DNA of 64,000 nucleotides from Pseudosulfitobacter sp. DSM 107133 (lineage in GTDB: Bacteria; Pseudomonadota; Alphaproteobacteria; Rhodobacterales; Rhodobacteraceae). The stretch is taken from assembly GCF_022788695.1 (NCBI RefSeq), contig NZ_CP085155.1, positions 434,001-498,000 of the forward strand. Direction: 5' to 3'. The translations under genes and the position numbers were made by a program. The notes below the pieces were generated by a model. It was given only the letters and a program-made list of their open reading frames with translations. It ran no database searches and was not told where the DNA came from. The stretch's first letter is position 1. Every line of letters begins with the position of its first letter. Positions 33,811 through 41,953 of this stretch are shown piece after piece.

Positions 33811-35253
33811 ATGTCCCCCACAGCACACCCCTCTGCCGCCATCGTGGCAGAGGATCACAGCGCCCTGATCGCCAAACTGACCGATGCCATCGGTGCCGCC
33901 TATGTGCTGACCGATGCCGCCGACATGGCGGGCCGTCTGGTCGAGGATCGGGGCCTGTACACCGGCACCGCCATCGCCCTGCTGCGCCCCGGATCCACCG
34001 ATGAGGTCGCCGCCTGCGTGCGCCTGTGCGCGGCGGCGGGCGTGGCGATTGTCCCGCAAGGCGGCAACACCGGACTGGTCGGCGGCGGGGTGGCGGATGG
34101 CGGCGTGATCCTGACCACCGAGCGGCTGAACCGCATCCGCAACGTCGATGCCACCAACGCCACAATGACGGTCGATGCGGGCTGTATCCTGGCCAACATC
34201 CAGCAGGCCGCCGATGACGCCGATGCGCTGTTCCCGCTGTCGCTGGCCTCGGAAGGGTCCTGCCAGATCGGCGGCAACCTTTCGACCAACGCGGGCGGCA
34301 CTGCCGTGCTGCGCTATGGCAACATGCGCGATCTGGTGCTGGGGCTTGAGGTGGTTTTGCCCGATGGCCGCGTGCTGAACGACCTGAACGGCCTGCGCAA
34401 GAACAACACCGGCTATGATCTGCGCAACCTGTTCATCGGGGCTGAGGGCACGCTGGGCATCATCACCGCCGCCGTGCTGAAACTGTTCCCCAAACCGGTC
34501 ACCCGCGCCACGGCACTTGTTGCCTGCGACGGACCGGATGCGGCGCTGGCGCTCTATGCACGGATGCGCGCGCAAAACGCCGACACGCTGTCCACCTTTG
34601 AATATATCGAGCGCATGGCGCTGCAAATGGTGCTGGACCATGCGCCGGGCTGCACCGACCCGATGGCCGAGGCACACCCCGCCTATTGCCTGATCGAACT
34701 GACCAGCGCCAATGCCGCCGACACGCTGGACGCCCGCATGGAAACCGCGCTGGAAGCGGCCTTCGAGGCGGGCGAAATCCACGACGCCGTCATCGGCGCA
34801 TCCGAGGCGCAAAAAGACGCGCTGTGGGCGCTGCGCGAACACCTGTCGGAATCGCAAAAGCCCGAAGGCGCGTCGATCAAGCATGACGTGTCGGTCCCCG
34901 TCTCGCGCGTCGCCGATTTCATCACCACGGCCAAGGCGGCCTGTCTGGCCCACATGCCCGACCTGCGCCCCTGCCCCTTTGGCCACTTTGGCGACGGCAA
35001 CCTACATTTCAACCTGTCGCGCCCCGTGACCATGGACGACGCGACCTTTCTGGCCGAATACCCCACCTTCAACCGCATCGTGCATGACATCGTACACCAG
35101 ATGGACGGCTCTATTTCCGCCGAACACGGCATCGGTCAGGTCAAGCGCGCCGAGCTGCGCCGCTACAAGGACCCCGTGGCGCTTGAGCTGATGCAACAGT
35201 TGAAATCGGCGCTTGATCCGGCCAACATCATGAACCCGGGCAAGGTGCTGTAA
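33811..35253 (+). CDS. FAD-dependent D-2-hydroxyacid dehydrogenase (GlcD/D2HGDH family)
   Basis: 480 residues. The FAD-binding PCMH domain shows VPQGGNTGLVGGGVADGG (near 80-97), SEGSCQIGGNLSTNAGG and YDLRNLFIGAEGTLGI; the C-terminal cap domain has the metal-ligand motifs CPFGHFGDGNLHFNL (near 390) and SAEHGIGQVKR (near 434). Such enzymes oxidise D-2-hydroxyglutarate, D-lactate or similar acids with ETF or quinone as acceptor. Starts 10 bp after the ThDP-enzyme stop. D-specificity next to a nickel-pincer racemase is noteworthy. Confidence 0.87.
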   Translation: MSPTAHPSAAIVAEDHSALIAKLTDAIGAAYVLTDAADMAGRLVEDRGLYTGTAIALLRPGSTDEVAACVRLCAAAGVAIVPQGGNTGLVGGGVADGGVILTTERLNRIRNVDATNATMTVDAGCILANIQQAADDADALFPLSLASEGSCQIGGNLSTNAGGTAVLRYGNMRDLVLGLEVVLPDGRVLNDLNGLRKNNTGYDLRNLFIGAEGTLGIITAAVLKLFPKPVTRATALVACDGPDAALALYARMRAQNADTLSTFEYIERMALQMVLDHAPGCTDPMAEAHPAYCLIELTSANAADTLDARMETALEAAFEAGEIHDAVIGASEAQKDALWALREHLSESQKPEGASIKHDVSVPVSRVADFITTAKAACLAHMPDLRPCPFGHFGDGNLHFNLSRPVTMDDATFLAEYPTFNRIVHDIVHQMDGSISAEHGIGQVKRAELRRYKDPVALELMQQLKSALDPANIMNPGKVL

Positions 35254-35276
35254 CCGCCCCAGACAAGGAACCGCCG

Positions 35277-35906
35277 ATGATCGACCTGTACACATGGACC
35301 ACCCCGAATGGCCGCAAGGTCTCGATCCTGCTTGAGGAACTGGGCGTGCCCTACACTGCCCATGCCATCGACATCGGCAAGGACGAACAGTTCGCCCCCG
35401 ATTTCCTGAAGATCAGCCCCAACAACAAGATCCCCGCCATCGTCGATCAGGACACCGGCCTGTCGGTGATGGAATCGGGCGCGATCATGTATTACCTGGC
35501 CGACAAGCACGGCCAATTCCTGCCATCGGGTGCCGCCGAGCGGGCCAAGGTGATGGAATGGCTGATGTGGCAGATGGGCGGCCTTGGCCCCATGGCCGGA
35601 CAGGCGCACCATTTCCTGCATTTCAACCCCGGCAAGGCCGCCTATGCCGAAGAGCGTTACGCCGCCGAGGTCAAGCGCCTGTATGGCGTGCTGAACACCC
35701 AGCTTGAGGGGCACGATTACATCTGCGACGCCTATTCCATCGCCGACATGGCCTGCTGGCCGTGGGTGTCGCGGTACGAATGGCAGGGGATTGATCTGGC
35801 CGATTTCCCCAACGTCCGCGCATGGTATCAACGCCTGCTGGCGCGCCCCGCGGTGCAAAAGGGGTATCACGTGCCAAAGGTGATGGGCGAGATTCCGGCG
35901 GGTTAG
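35277..35906 (+). CDS. Glutathione S-transferase-family protein (Nu class, YfcG-like)
   Basis: 209 residues. The thioredoxin-like N-domain starts IDLYTWTTPNGRKVSILLEE and contains SPNNKIPAIVD (cis-Pro) and ESGAIMYYL; the helical C-domain contains SIADMACWPWV. TPNG in place of a catalytic Tyr/Ser/Cys motif is typical of the YfcG/YghU disulfide-reductase class. It ends the TAXI-ThDP-hydroxyacid operon and may detoxify a reactive aldehyde or keto acid there (inference). Confidence 0.87.
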   Translation: MIDLYTWTTPNGRKVSILLEELGVPYTAHAIDIGKDEQFAPDFLKISPNNKIPAIVDQDTGLSVMESGAIMYYLADKHGQFLPSGAAERAKVMEWLMWQMGGLGPMAGQAHHFLHFNPGKAAYAEERYAAEVKRLYGVLNTQLEGHDYICDAYSIADMACWPWVSRYEWQGIDLADFPNVRAWYQRLLARPAVQKGYHVPKVMGEIPAG

Positions 35907-35934
35907 GGCCGTGATGTATAACGAACCTGCCCCC

Positions 35935-35954
35935 CACCAAAGCCCGGAATCAAG
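35935..35954 (-). repeat. Dispersed structured repeat, copy B, separated end fragment
   Basis: CACCAAAGCCCGGAATCAAG; read on the minus strand it is CTTGATTCCGGGCTTTGGTG, the same as the distal end of copies A and C. The remaining part of copy B lies at 37108-37264, on the other side of the IS110 element, so the element split the repeat. Confidence 0.85.
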
Positions 35955-35966
35955 TATCCGTCTTGG

Positions 35967-36911
35967 TCAAGGGTGTTTTGGTGTCCATTCTCTGTTTTCG
36001 CTTATGAGAGTGTTTGCGAGGATCAGGAGTTTTCGCATGAGGACGGCGAGCGCGACCTTGTGGGGTTTTCCGGCGGCTCTGAGGGCATCGTATTTCTGGC
36101 TCAGATCGGGGTTTCGCTTCATGGCGACGAGGGCGGGCATGAACAGGCTCTCGCGCAGGAGCCTGCGCCCGCCCTGGATGTGGGCCTTTCCGCTCCACTG
36201 ACCGGACTGACACGTGATCGGCGCGAGACCTGCGAGCGCCGCGATCTGCTTTGACCCCAGAGTGCCGATCTCGGGGCATTCGCTGAGCAGCGCCCGTGCG
36301 GTGATGGCACCGATCCCGGGGATCGAGGTGAGAATGCCGGTTGCCCTGGCGCGTTCCGGGCAATCGCGGTTTCGCCGTTCGATTTCGGCGTTAAGCCTGT
36401 CGATCTGGTGGTTGACCTGACGCAGGCGTGCCCGGGTCAGGCGGCGGGTCACGTCGAGCTGTTGCGTGCCAAGGCGGTTCATCAGCGCGGTACGATCCCG
36501 CACCAGCCCGGTGCGGGCGACATGCAACTCCTTGATTTCACGCTGTTTGGGGTCGGTTGGCTGGTCCGGAACCAGCTCCAGCGCGCGCCCCATGAGCGCG
36601 AGCATGCGGGCATCGACCGCGTCGGTCTTAGCGCGTGTGCCGTGGGCCTGCGCGAAGCGGCGGGCCTGCAGCGGGTTCACCTTGACGAGCGGCAGGCGGC
36701 CTGAGAAATGGCTCTCGAGGCGTCGGTGGTAGGGGCCGGTGGGCTCGAAGACCACGCGCTCCGGCGTTGTCTGCCCCAACCAGCGCTCGAAGGCGCGCAG
36801 GCCTGTCGCGGTATTGTCGAACCGGGCGTGGGTTGCGGTGCTGAGCCGGTGCGCGTCAAGATGCGCTTTCGAGATGTCGATGCCGATGGTATCGTTGATC
36901 ATCTTCGTCAT
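35967..36911 (-). CDS. IS110-family recombinase/transposase
   Basis: 314-residue DEDD-type recombinase, apparently complete. N-terminal RuvC-like domain: GIDISKAHLDAH (Asp near 13), VVFEPTGPYHRRLE (Glu near 56), AKTDAVDARMLALM (Asp near 96 and 99). C-terminal Tnp20 domain: SIPGIGAITARALLSE and LAGLAPITCQSGQWSGK with the conserved Ser region, then GRRLLRESLFMPALVA. It should cut and join DNA guided by a bridge RNA from the same element. Confidence 0.93.
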   Translation of the reverse strand: MTKMINDTIGIDISKAHLDAHRLSTATHARFDNTATGLRAFERWLGQTTPERVVFEPTGPYHRRLESHFSGRLPLVKVNPLQARRFAQAHGTRAKTDAVDARMLALMGRALELVPDQPTDPKQREIKELHVARTGLVRDRTALMNRLGTQQLDVTRRLTRARLRQVNHQIDRLNAEIERRNRDCPERARATGILTSIPGIGAITARALLSECPEIGTLGSKQIAALAGLAPITCQSGQWSGKAHIQGGRRLLRESLFMPALVAMKRNPDLSQKYDALRAAGKPHKVALAVLMRKLLILANTLISENREWTPKHP

Positions 36912-37107
36912 GTCCTTTGCTTGTCGTGCAGAGCCTGTGAGCTGCTGCGTATCCGTTCAGGCCTCATGCGAAGACGACGGGCGATCTCACTTGATTACGG
37001 TCCTCGAAGACCTGGCCGCAGACGATCCACCCGTCGCCGGTGCCTGCGATCCAAAAGGTGGCTGGCACCGGCTCCACCTTCGCAGAAGAGCCACGGAAAG
37101 TCTGAGA
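36912..37107 (-). ncRNA. Candidate bridge RNA region of the IS110 element
   Basis: 196 bp between the recombinase start and the insertion junction, close to the known bridge-RNA length. Several stems are visible: CCGGTGCC/GGCACCGG, AAGGTGG/CCACCTT and GACGGG/CCCGTC. The stretch CTTGATTACGG (36990-37000) matches 10 of 11 bases of the repeat sequence at the insertion point (CTTGATTCCGG). Its transcript would therefore pair with the target, as a target-binding loop should. Boundaries and transcription are not shown by sequence alone. Confidence 0.5.
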
Positions 37108-37264
37108 CAAGGCACGAAGTGCCGCCGGGCAGCGCCCGACCGCCCCATGGGCGGGCGCTTCCTCACCGTGTTTCACCTCTTCTCCCGCACGCCAAAGACG
37201 AGAAATAAAGTGGCGTCCGCTGGCATTCCGATGCCCACCCGCGGTCAGGCACTGCCCTGTGTGG
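37108..37264 (-). repeat. Dispersed structured repeat, copy B, main part
   Basis: Inverted relative to copies A and C. Arms GCGGTCAGGCACTGCCC (37241-37257) and GGGCAGCGCCCGACCGC (37127-37143). Relative to copy A, two bases of one arm are changed; read in the repeat's own direction both are C to T, which become U-G pairs, so the RNA stem is kept. The short hairpin GGCAC-TTC-GTGCC is intact next to the IS110 junction. Confidence 0.88.
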
Positions 37265-37388
37265 GTAGATCATTCAGGGCTCAAACAGGCCGTTCGCTGC
37301 TGCCTGCGCGAACGGACGCTTTCCCTCTTGGCGTCAGTTTGCAACCTGAAAGCCAAACCCACCCTACCTCCCCCCGAAGACCCAAGAC

Positions 37389-37431
37389 TGTTGCGTGCTC
37401 AAGGGTAACGCCTGTAGGCTACCCCGCAACA
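37389..37431. promoter_or_regulatory. Interrupted inverted repeat upstream of the AcoR-like regulator
   Basis: TGTTGCG (37389-37395) pairs with CGCAACA (37425-37431), and inside it GGGTA (37403-37407) pairs with TACCC (37420-37424). It ends 19 bp before the GTG start at 37451. It could be an operator or a 5'-leader structure; nothing else is recognisable between the repeat and the gene. Confidence 0.4.
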
Positions 37432-37450
37432 GCCACCACCCGAGGTCACA

Positions 37451-38407
37451 GTGTCCCGCGAACCCTCTCATGCCGACAAGGTCCTGCAAGCGACGCAATC
37501 GTCGTCGGCTGCGGCACGGTCGCAGATCGCGGCAAGCTGGCATCGCTCGGTGCGCAAACACGGGCTGAACCCCGATGAACACCGCGCGCCAGAACGGATC
37601 GAACAATCGGAACTGAACCACCGACGCGCGGCGTTGGACAAGTTCATGATGCTGGCCGCCCCACGACTTGATGCGCTGTATACGCTGGTCGGACAGTCCG
37701 GCTTTGCCGTGTTGCTGACCGACAAGGACGGCGTGGTGCTGGACCAGCGCATTTCCGACGCCGACGTTGATGCATTTGAAAACTGGGGCCTGTGCACCGG
37801 CGCAGACTGGAGCGAGGAACGCGAGGGCACCAACGGGATCGGCACCTGCCTGACCGAACGCCGCCGCGTCATCATCCATCAGGGCGACCATTTCCTGTCA
37901 CGAAATACAGCCATGAGCTGTATCGACGCGCCGATCTACGGGGCCGATGGTGCGATCATCGGCGCGCTGGACGTGTCGTCCGCCCGCGCCGACCAGACCG
38001 AGGCGTTCAACCGGCTGATCAGTGCCCAGGTCGCACAGACCGCCCGCGCCATCGAGGAAGCCAATTTTCGCAACACCTATAATCCCGCGCGGATCATCAC
38101 CGCAGGCGACGACGCCGAAGGCGCCACGCTGTTGGCGGTGGACGACAGCGATCTTGTGGTCGGGGCCACCCGCGCGGCACGCACGCTGTTTGGCATGGCC
38201 GGCACCGGCCCGCTGATTGCCCGCCCCGCCGCCGATGTGATGGGGCGCGAAGACGGGCCCACCGGCTTTGAACGCGCCGAACGCGACGCGGTGAAACGCG
38301 CGCTTGCGCGTGCCGGTGGCAATGTTTCACAGGCCGCGCGCCAGCTTGGCGTGGGCCGCGCCACCCTGTACCGGCGCATGAAGCGGCTGGGGCTCGACGA
38401 AACCTAG
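37451..38407 (+). CDS. AcoR-like GAF/Fis regulator without an AAA+ domain
   Basis: 318 residues. An N-terminal region typical of AcoR (SQIAASWHRSVRKHGLNPDEHRAP) leads into a GAF sensor (residues ~75-200; WGLCTGADWSEEREGTNGIGTCL) and a C-terminal Fis-type HTH (NVSQAARQLGVGRATLYRRMK). The sigma-54-contacting AAA+ domain of full AcoR (GAFTGA, about 230 residues) is absent, with only a short linker in its place. Start is GTG with GAGG in front. It probably controls the aldehyde dehydrogenase gene 129 bp downstream, without the usual sigma-54 mechanism. Confidence 0.84.
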   Translation: MSREPSHADKVLQATQSSSAAARSQIAASWHRSVRKHGLNPDEHRAPERIEQSELNHRRAALDKFMMLAAPRLDALYTLVGQSGFAVLLTDKDGVVLDQRISDADVDAFENWGLCTGADWSEEREGTNGIGTCLTERRRVIIHQGDHFLSRNTAMSCIDAPIYGADGAIIGALDVSSARADQTEAFNRLISAQVAQTARAIEEANFRNTYNPARIITAGDDAEGATLLAVDDSDLVVGATRAARTLFGMAGTGPLIARPAADVMGREDGPTGFERAERDAVKRALARAGGNVSQAARQLGVGRATLYRRMKRLGLDET

Positions 38408-38413
38408 CCGCGC

Positions 38414-38437
38414 CTGTCTCATTGCTGAGACAGTTTT
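38414..38437. promoter_or_regulatory. Palindrome between the AcoR-like gene and the aldehyde dehydrogenase gene
   Basis: Perfect CTGTCTCA-TTGC-TGAGACAG followed by TTTT. It could be an intrinsic terminator of the regulator gene (8-bp stem, U4) or an activator site for the AcoR-like protein. It lies 7 bp after the regulator stop and 103 bp before the dehydrogenase start. The symmetrical TGTCTCA/TGAGACA halves favour a protein-binding site. Confidence 0.6.
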
Positions 38438-38536
38438 CCCCAACTTTCGATTTCCGCCCGATGACAGCGCGCGTTTGTGCCGTCAGCTTATGCGCAATCC
38501 GGGAGGGAGACCCGGTATTCTCAGGAGGAACCACAC

Positions 38537-40060
38537 ATGAAAGATCTCGCACATACCGAATCCGGCACCTACACATCGCCGTTCAAGACCCGTTACGACA
38601 ACTTCATCGGCGGCGCGTTCGTCGCACCCGTGAACGGGCGCTATTTTGAAAACGTCACGCCGATCACCGGCGAAAAGATCAACGATTGCGCCCGCTCGGA
38701 CGCCGCCGACGTGGAACTGGCGCTGGACGCCGCCCATGCCGCCAAGGCTGCCTGGGCCAAGACATCGGTCACCGAACGCGCCAACCTGCTGCTGAAAATC
38801 GCTGATGCCATCGACGCCAACCTTGAGCTGCTGGCGCAGGCCGAAACATGGGACAACGGCAAGCCGATCCGTGAAACCATGGCCGCCGACATTCCGCTGT
38901 CCGCCGACCACTTCCGCTATTTCTCAAGCGTGCTGCGCGGGCAGGAAGGCTCGATGAGCGAGATCGACGCCGACACCGTCGCCTATCACTACCACGAACC
39001 GCTGGGCGTGGTCGGCCAGATCATCCCGTGGAACTTTTCCATCCTGATGGCCGCGTGGAAACTGGCCCCGGCGCTGGCGGCTGGCAACTGCATCGTGATG
39101 AAACCCGCCGAACAGACCCCCGCCGCAATCATGGTGCTTGCCGAGATCATCGCCGACATCCTGCCCGCCGGTGTGCTGAACATCGTCAACGGCTATGGTG
39201 CCGAAGTTGGCGCGGCGCTGGCCACGTCCAAACGCATCGCCAAGATCGCCTTTACCGGCTCGACCGCGACGGGCCGCACAATCATGAAAGCCGCCACCGA
39301 AAACCTGATCCCCGTGACGCTGGAACTGGGCGGCAAAAGCCCGAACCTGTTCTTTGCCGACATCATGCGCGAGGATGACGCGTTTCTGGACAAAGCGGTC
39401 GAAGGGTTCGTTCTGTTCGCCTTCAACCAGGGCGAGGTCTGCACCTGCCCGTCGCGTGCGCTGGTGCACGAGGACATCTACGACGCCTTCATGGAGCGTG
39501 TCATTGCCCGCGTCAAAGCGATCAAACACGGCGACCCGCGCAATCCCGAAACCATGGTGGGCGCACAGGCCAGCAAGGCGCAGCAGGACAAGATCCTGTC
39601 CTATTTCACCATCGGCCGCGAAGAGGGCGCCGAAGTGCTGATCGGCGGCGCGGCGGCCGCGTTCACCGGCGAATTGTCGGGCGGCAACTACATCCAGCCG
39701 ACGATCCTGAAGGGCCACAACAAGATGCGCGTGTTCCAGGAGGAAATCTTTGGCCCCGTGGTCTCCGTGACCACATTCAAGGACGAGGCCGAAGCCCTCG
39801 CGATTGCCAATGACACCATGTACGGGCTGGGCGCCGGCGTGTGGTCGCGCGACATGAACACCTGCTACCGCGTCGGCCGCGCGATCGAGGCGGGCCGGGT
39901 CTGGGTGAACAACTACCACGCCTACCCCGCCCACGCGGCCTTTGGCGGCTACAAACAGTCGGGCATCGGGCGCGAAAACCACAAGATGATGCTGGACCAC
40001 TACCAACAGACCAAGAACCTGCTGGTCAGCTACAACCCCAACAAGCTGGGCTTTTTCTAA
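38537..40060 (+). CDS. NAD-dependent aldehyde dehydrogenase (AcoD/ExaC/AldB type)
   Basis: 507 residues. Shows the class markers [42 protein letters not shown] (NAD loop), LELGGKSPN (catalytic Glu) and the catalytic Cys in [12 protein letters not shown], diagnostic for the acetaldehyde/AldB-ExaC group. Ends with [10 protein letters not shown], also typical. Start ATG 38537 behind AGGAGG. Substrate probably acetaldehyde or another short aldehyde; regulated by the AcoR-like protein upstream. Confidence 0.9.
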   Translation: MKDLAHTESGTYTSPFKTRYDNFIGGAFVAPVNGRYFENVTPITGEKINDCARSDAADVELALDAAHAAKAAWAKTSVTERANLLLKIADAIDANLELLAQAETWDNGKPIRETMAADIPLSADHFRYFSSVLRGQEGSMSEIDADTVAYHYHEPLGVVGQIIPWNFSILMAAWKLAPALAAGNCIVMKPAEQTPAAIMVLAEIIADILPAGVLNIVNGYGAEVGAALATSKRIAKIAFTGSTATGRTIMKAATENLIPVTLELGGKSPNLFFADIMREDDAFLDKAVEGFVLFAFNQGEVCTCPSRALVHEDIYDAFMERVIARVKAIKHGDPRNPETMVGAQASKAQQDKILSYFTIGREEGAEVLIGGAAAAFTGELSGGNYIQPTILKGHNKMRVFQEEIFGPVVSVTTFKDEAEALAIANDTMYGLGAGVWSRDMNTCYRVGRAIEAGRVWVNNYHAYPAHAAFGGYKQSGIGRENHKMMLDHYQQTKNLLVSYNPNKLGFF

Positions 40061-40130
40061 GACGCGAAAAGCGGCCCCCTGCGCGCGCAGCGCGGGGGCA
40101 TCCAACCATCGCAAAACCAAACTTTCGTGC

Positions 40131-40289
40131 ATGTCAAATGCGGTTTGGGCGCTGGCGCGGGACAACACGTGGTATCGCGAGGGCGAACAGGCCGCGCGGT
40201 ATCTGCAACGCCCTGCCATCGCGGTGGACGTGCGCAACGCGGCGGCGATGATTGCGATCTGCAAGGACCGGCTTGCGGGGTTCAGCTGA
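40131..40289 (+). CDS. Small hypothetical protein (52 residues), doubtful
   Basis: ATG at 40131 opens a 52-residue frame beginning MSNAVWALARDNTWYREGEQ and ending CKDRLAGFS, with an amino-acid mix that looks protein-like. No good ribosome site precedes it. It lies between the aldehyde dehydrogenase and repeat copy C. It may be a genuine small protein or the decayed end of a longer gene. I do not recognise it. Confidence 0.3.
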   Translation: MSNAVWALARDNTWYREGEQAARYLQRPAIAVDVRNAAAMIAICKDRLAGFS

Positions 40290-40292
40290 CCA

Positions 40293-40463
40293 CACAGGGC
40301 AGCGCCCGACCGCGGGTGGGCGCAGATACCCTCGTTTATGCCACTTTATCTAACCGCTTTGGCGTGGGGCTTTAGAGGCGCAAGACGGCGAAGAAGCGCC
40401 CGCCCATGGGGCGGTCGGGCGCTGCCCGGCGGCACTGCGTGCCTTTGTTCCGGGCTTTGGTGC
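40293..40463 (+). repeat. Dispersed structured repeat, copy C
   Basis: Same ~170-bp unit as copy A, again between convergent genes (aldehyde dehydrogenase and CoA-transferase). The 17-bp arms are perfect (40297-40313 and 40411-40427). The following hairpin is GGCAC-TGC-GTGCC with TTTGTT behind it, terminator-like. Middle sequences differ from copy A except for short conserved blocks (CCACTTTAT, CTTTGGCGTG). The remaining 35 bp to the CoA-transferase stop carry nothing recognisable. Confidence 0.88.
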
Positions 40464-40498
40464 ATGGCGGCAATGTCCCGCACAGCGACCACCCGCCC

Positions 40499-41185
40499 CT
40501 ACAGCGCAGGCACCACCAGATCACCCACTTCGCCGTCGCGGTGCAGTTCCGCACCCGTCACCGATTGCAAATCCTCCAGCGACACCGCCGCCAGCTTCTC
40601 GCGCAGCACAAAGCGTCCGCCGGTCACGTCCACCACGCACAGCGACGTATAGACCCGCGTCACACAGCCCACGCCGGTCAGCGGCATGGTGCAACTCTCG
40701 ACCAGCTTGGGCGCGCCCTTCTTGGTCACGTGGTCGGTGATCACCGCCACCCGTTTCGCCCCATGCACCAGATCCATCGCACCGCCCACCGCAGGCACGC
40801 CACCGCGCCCGGTGGACCAGTTCGCCAGATCCCCGTTCTGCGCAATCTCGTAGGCGCCCAGGATCGCCACGTCCAGATGCCCGCCGCGCACCATGGCAAA
40901 GCTGTCGGCGTGGTGGAAAAACGCGGCACCGGGGTTCAGCGTGATCGCCTTTTTGCCCGCGTTGATCAGGTCCCAGTCCTCGTCCCCCGCCGCAGGGGCA
41001 CGGCCAAAGCCCAGCACGCCGTTCTCGGTGTGAAACACCGCCTCGCGGCCCTCGGGCTGGAACTTGGCCACCATCTCGGGAAAGCCGATGCCAAGGTTGA
41101 CATAGGCACCGTCTTCGATGTCCTGCGCCGCCCGCCATGCGATTTGCGCGTTGCTCAGTTGAATGTCATTCAGATCAAGGCTCAT
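40499..41185 (-). CDS. 3-Oxoacid CoA-transferase, subunit B
   Basis: 228 residues, beta subunit of a family I CoA-transferase. AYVNLGIGFPEMVA (near 28) and the catalytic Glu in HTENGVLGFG (near 52) match SCOT/PcaJ proteins. Start overlaps the alpha-subunit stop by ATGA. PcaJ (3-oxoadipate) or ScoB/AtoA (acetoacetate) are both possible; no other protocatechuate-pathway gene is nearby. Confidence 0.87.
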   Translation of the reverse strand: MSLDLNDIQLSNAQIAWRAAQDIEDGAYVNLGIGFPEMVAKFQPEGREAVFHTENGVLGFGRAPAAGDEDWDLINAGKKAITLNPGAAFFHHADSFAMVRGGHLDVAILGAYEIAQNGDLANWSTGRGGVPAVGGAMDLVHGAKRVAVITDHVTKKGAPKLVESCTMPLTGVGCVTRVYTSLCVVDVTGGRFVLREKLAAVSLEDLQSVTGAELHRDGEVGDLVVPAL

Positions 41186-41889
41186 GGGTACACCGCCTCT
41201 TGCCGGTTCAGGACTTCTTCCTGTTGGGGGTTGGGAACATGGACCACGCGGTTGACGAAAATCCCCGGCGTGACCACATTTTCGGGGTCCAGATCGCCCG
41301 CAGCCACCACATGCGACACCTGCGCGATGGTCACCGCCGCCGCCGTCGCCATCACGGGGTTAAAGTTGCGCGCGGCCATGCGGTAGGTCAGGTTGCCCAT
41401 CGGGTCGCCCTGCTCGGCCTTGATCAGCGCAAAGTCCGCCTTCAGCGCGCGTTCCTGCACATACATGCGCCCGTCGAATTCCGCCACCGGCTTGCCCGTC
41501 GCCAGATCGGTGCCATAGCTGGTGGGTGTGTAAAACGCGGGTATCCCCGCACCGCCCGCGCGCATCCGTTCGGCCAGCGTGCCCTGCGGGACAATCTCCA
41601 GCGCGATCCCGCCCGCCAGATACAGATCGGTAAACACCTTGGGATCAGCAGAGCGCGGGAACGAACAGATCAGTTTCGCCACCTGCCCCTGTTCGATCAG
41701 CGCCGCCAGCCCCACGTGCCCGTTGCCCGCGTTGTTGTTCACAACGGTCAGGTTTTTCGGGCCTGCGTCGATCAGCGCATGGATCAGCTCGATCGGCGCG
41801 CCCGACCCGCCAAAGCCGCCGATCATCACGGTGGCCCCGTCTGGAATGTCCGCAACGGCCTGCGCTGCGGTGGTCACTGTCTTGTCCAT
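41182..41889 (-). CDS. 3-Oxoacid CoA-transferase, subunit A
   Basis: 235 residues, alpha subunit. The glycine-rich CoA-binding motif DGATVMIGGFGGSGAP (near 17-32), NNNAGNGHVGLAALI and SFPRSADPKVF are family hallmarks. Start at ATG 41889, since the longer frame would run into the divergent regulator's promoter. It transfers CoA from succinyl-CoA to 3-oxoadipate or acetoacetate. The PcaR/PcaU-like IclR gene next door favours 3-oxoadipate (pcaIJ). Confidence 0.87.
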   Translation of the reverse strand: MDKTVTTAAQAVADIPDGATVMIGGFGGSGAPIELIHALIDAGPKNLTVVNNNAGNGHVGLAALIEQGQVAKLICSFPRSADPKVFTDLYLAGGIALEIVPQGTLAERMRAGGAGIPAFYTPTSYGTDLATGKPVAEFDGRMYVQERALKADFALIKAEQGDPMGNLTYRMAARNFNPVMATAAAVTIAQVSHVVAAGDLDPENVVTPGIFVNRVVHVPNPQQEEVLNRQEAVYP

Positions 41890-41953
41890 CGGTTTCCCCT
41901 TAAACCCAGTCCCGTTGATTTCAGGCAATCTGCACAGTCGGGCAAGAGATTTC

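Larger units (their letters stand above)
35951..37111 (-). mobile_element. IS110-family insertion sequence, intact, inserted in repeat copy B
   Basis: About 1.16 kb. Bounds were derived by comparing copy B with copies A and C: the uninterrupted repeat would read CGGAATCAAGGCACG, and CAAG occurs at both junctions (35951-35954 and 37108-37111). It encodes one full-length DEDD recombinase with 13 bp of left flank and a 196-bp non-coding right segment upstream of the gene, the place where IS110-group elements encode bridge RNA. No terminal inverted repeats are seen, as expected for the family. Confidence 0.85.

Noticed and set aside
31095..33842. 915-codon open frame on the minus strand
   Set aside because: Entirely antisense to the well-supported TRAP permease and ThDP-enzyme genes; His/Arg/Gly-rich composition typical of a high-GC shadow frame.
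36708..37208. Open frames of 166 and 279 codons on the plus strand across the IS110 end and repeat copy B
   Set aside because: They run through the recombinase antisense strand, the non-coding IS end and the repeat; no conserved motif.
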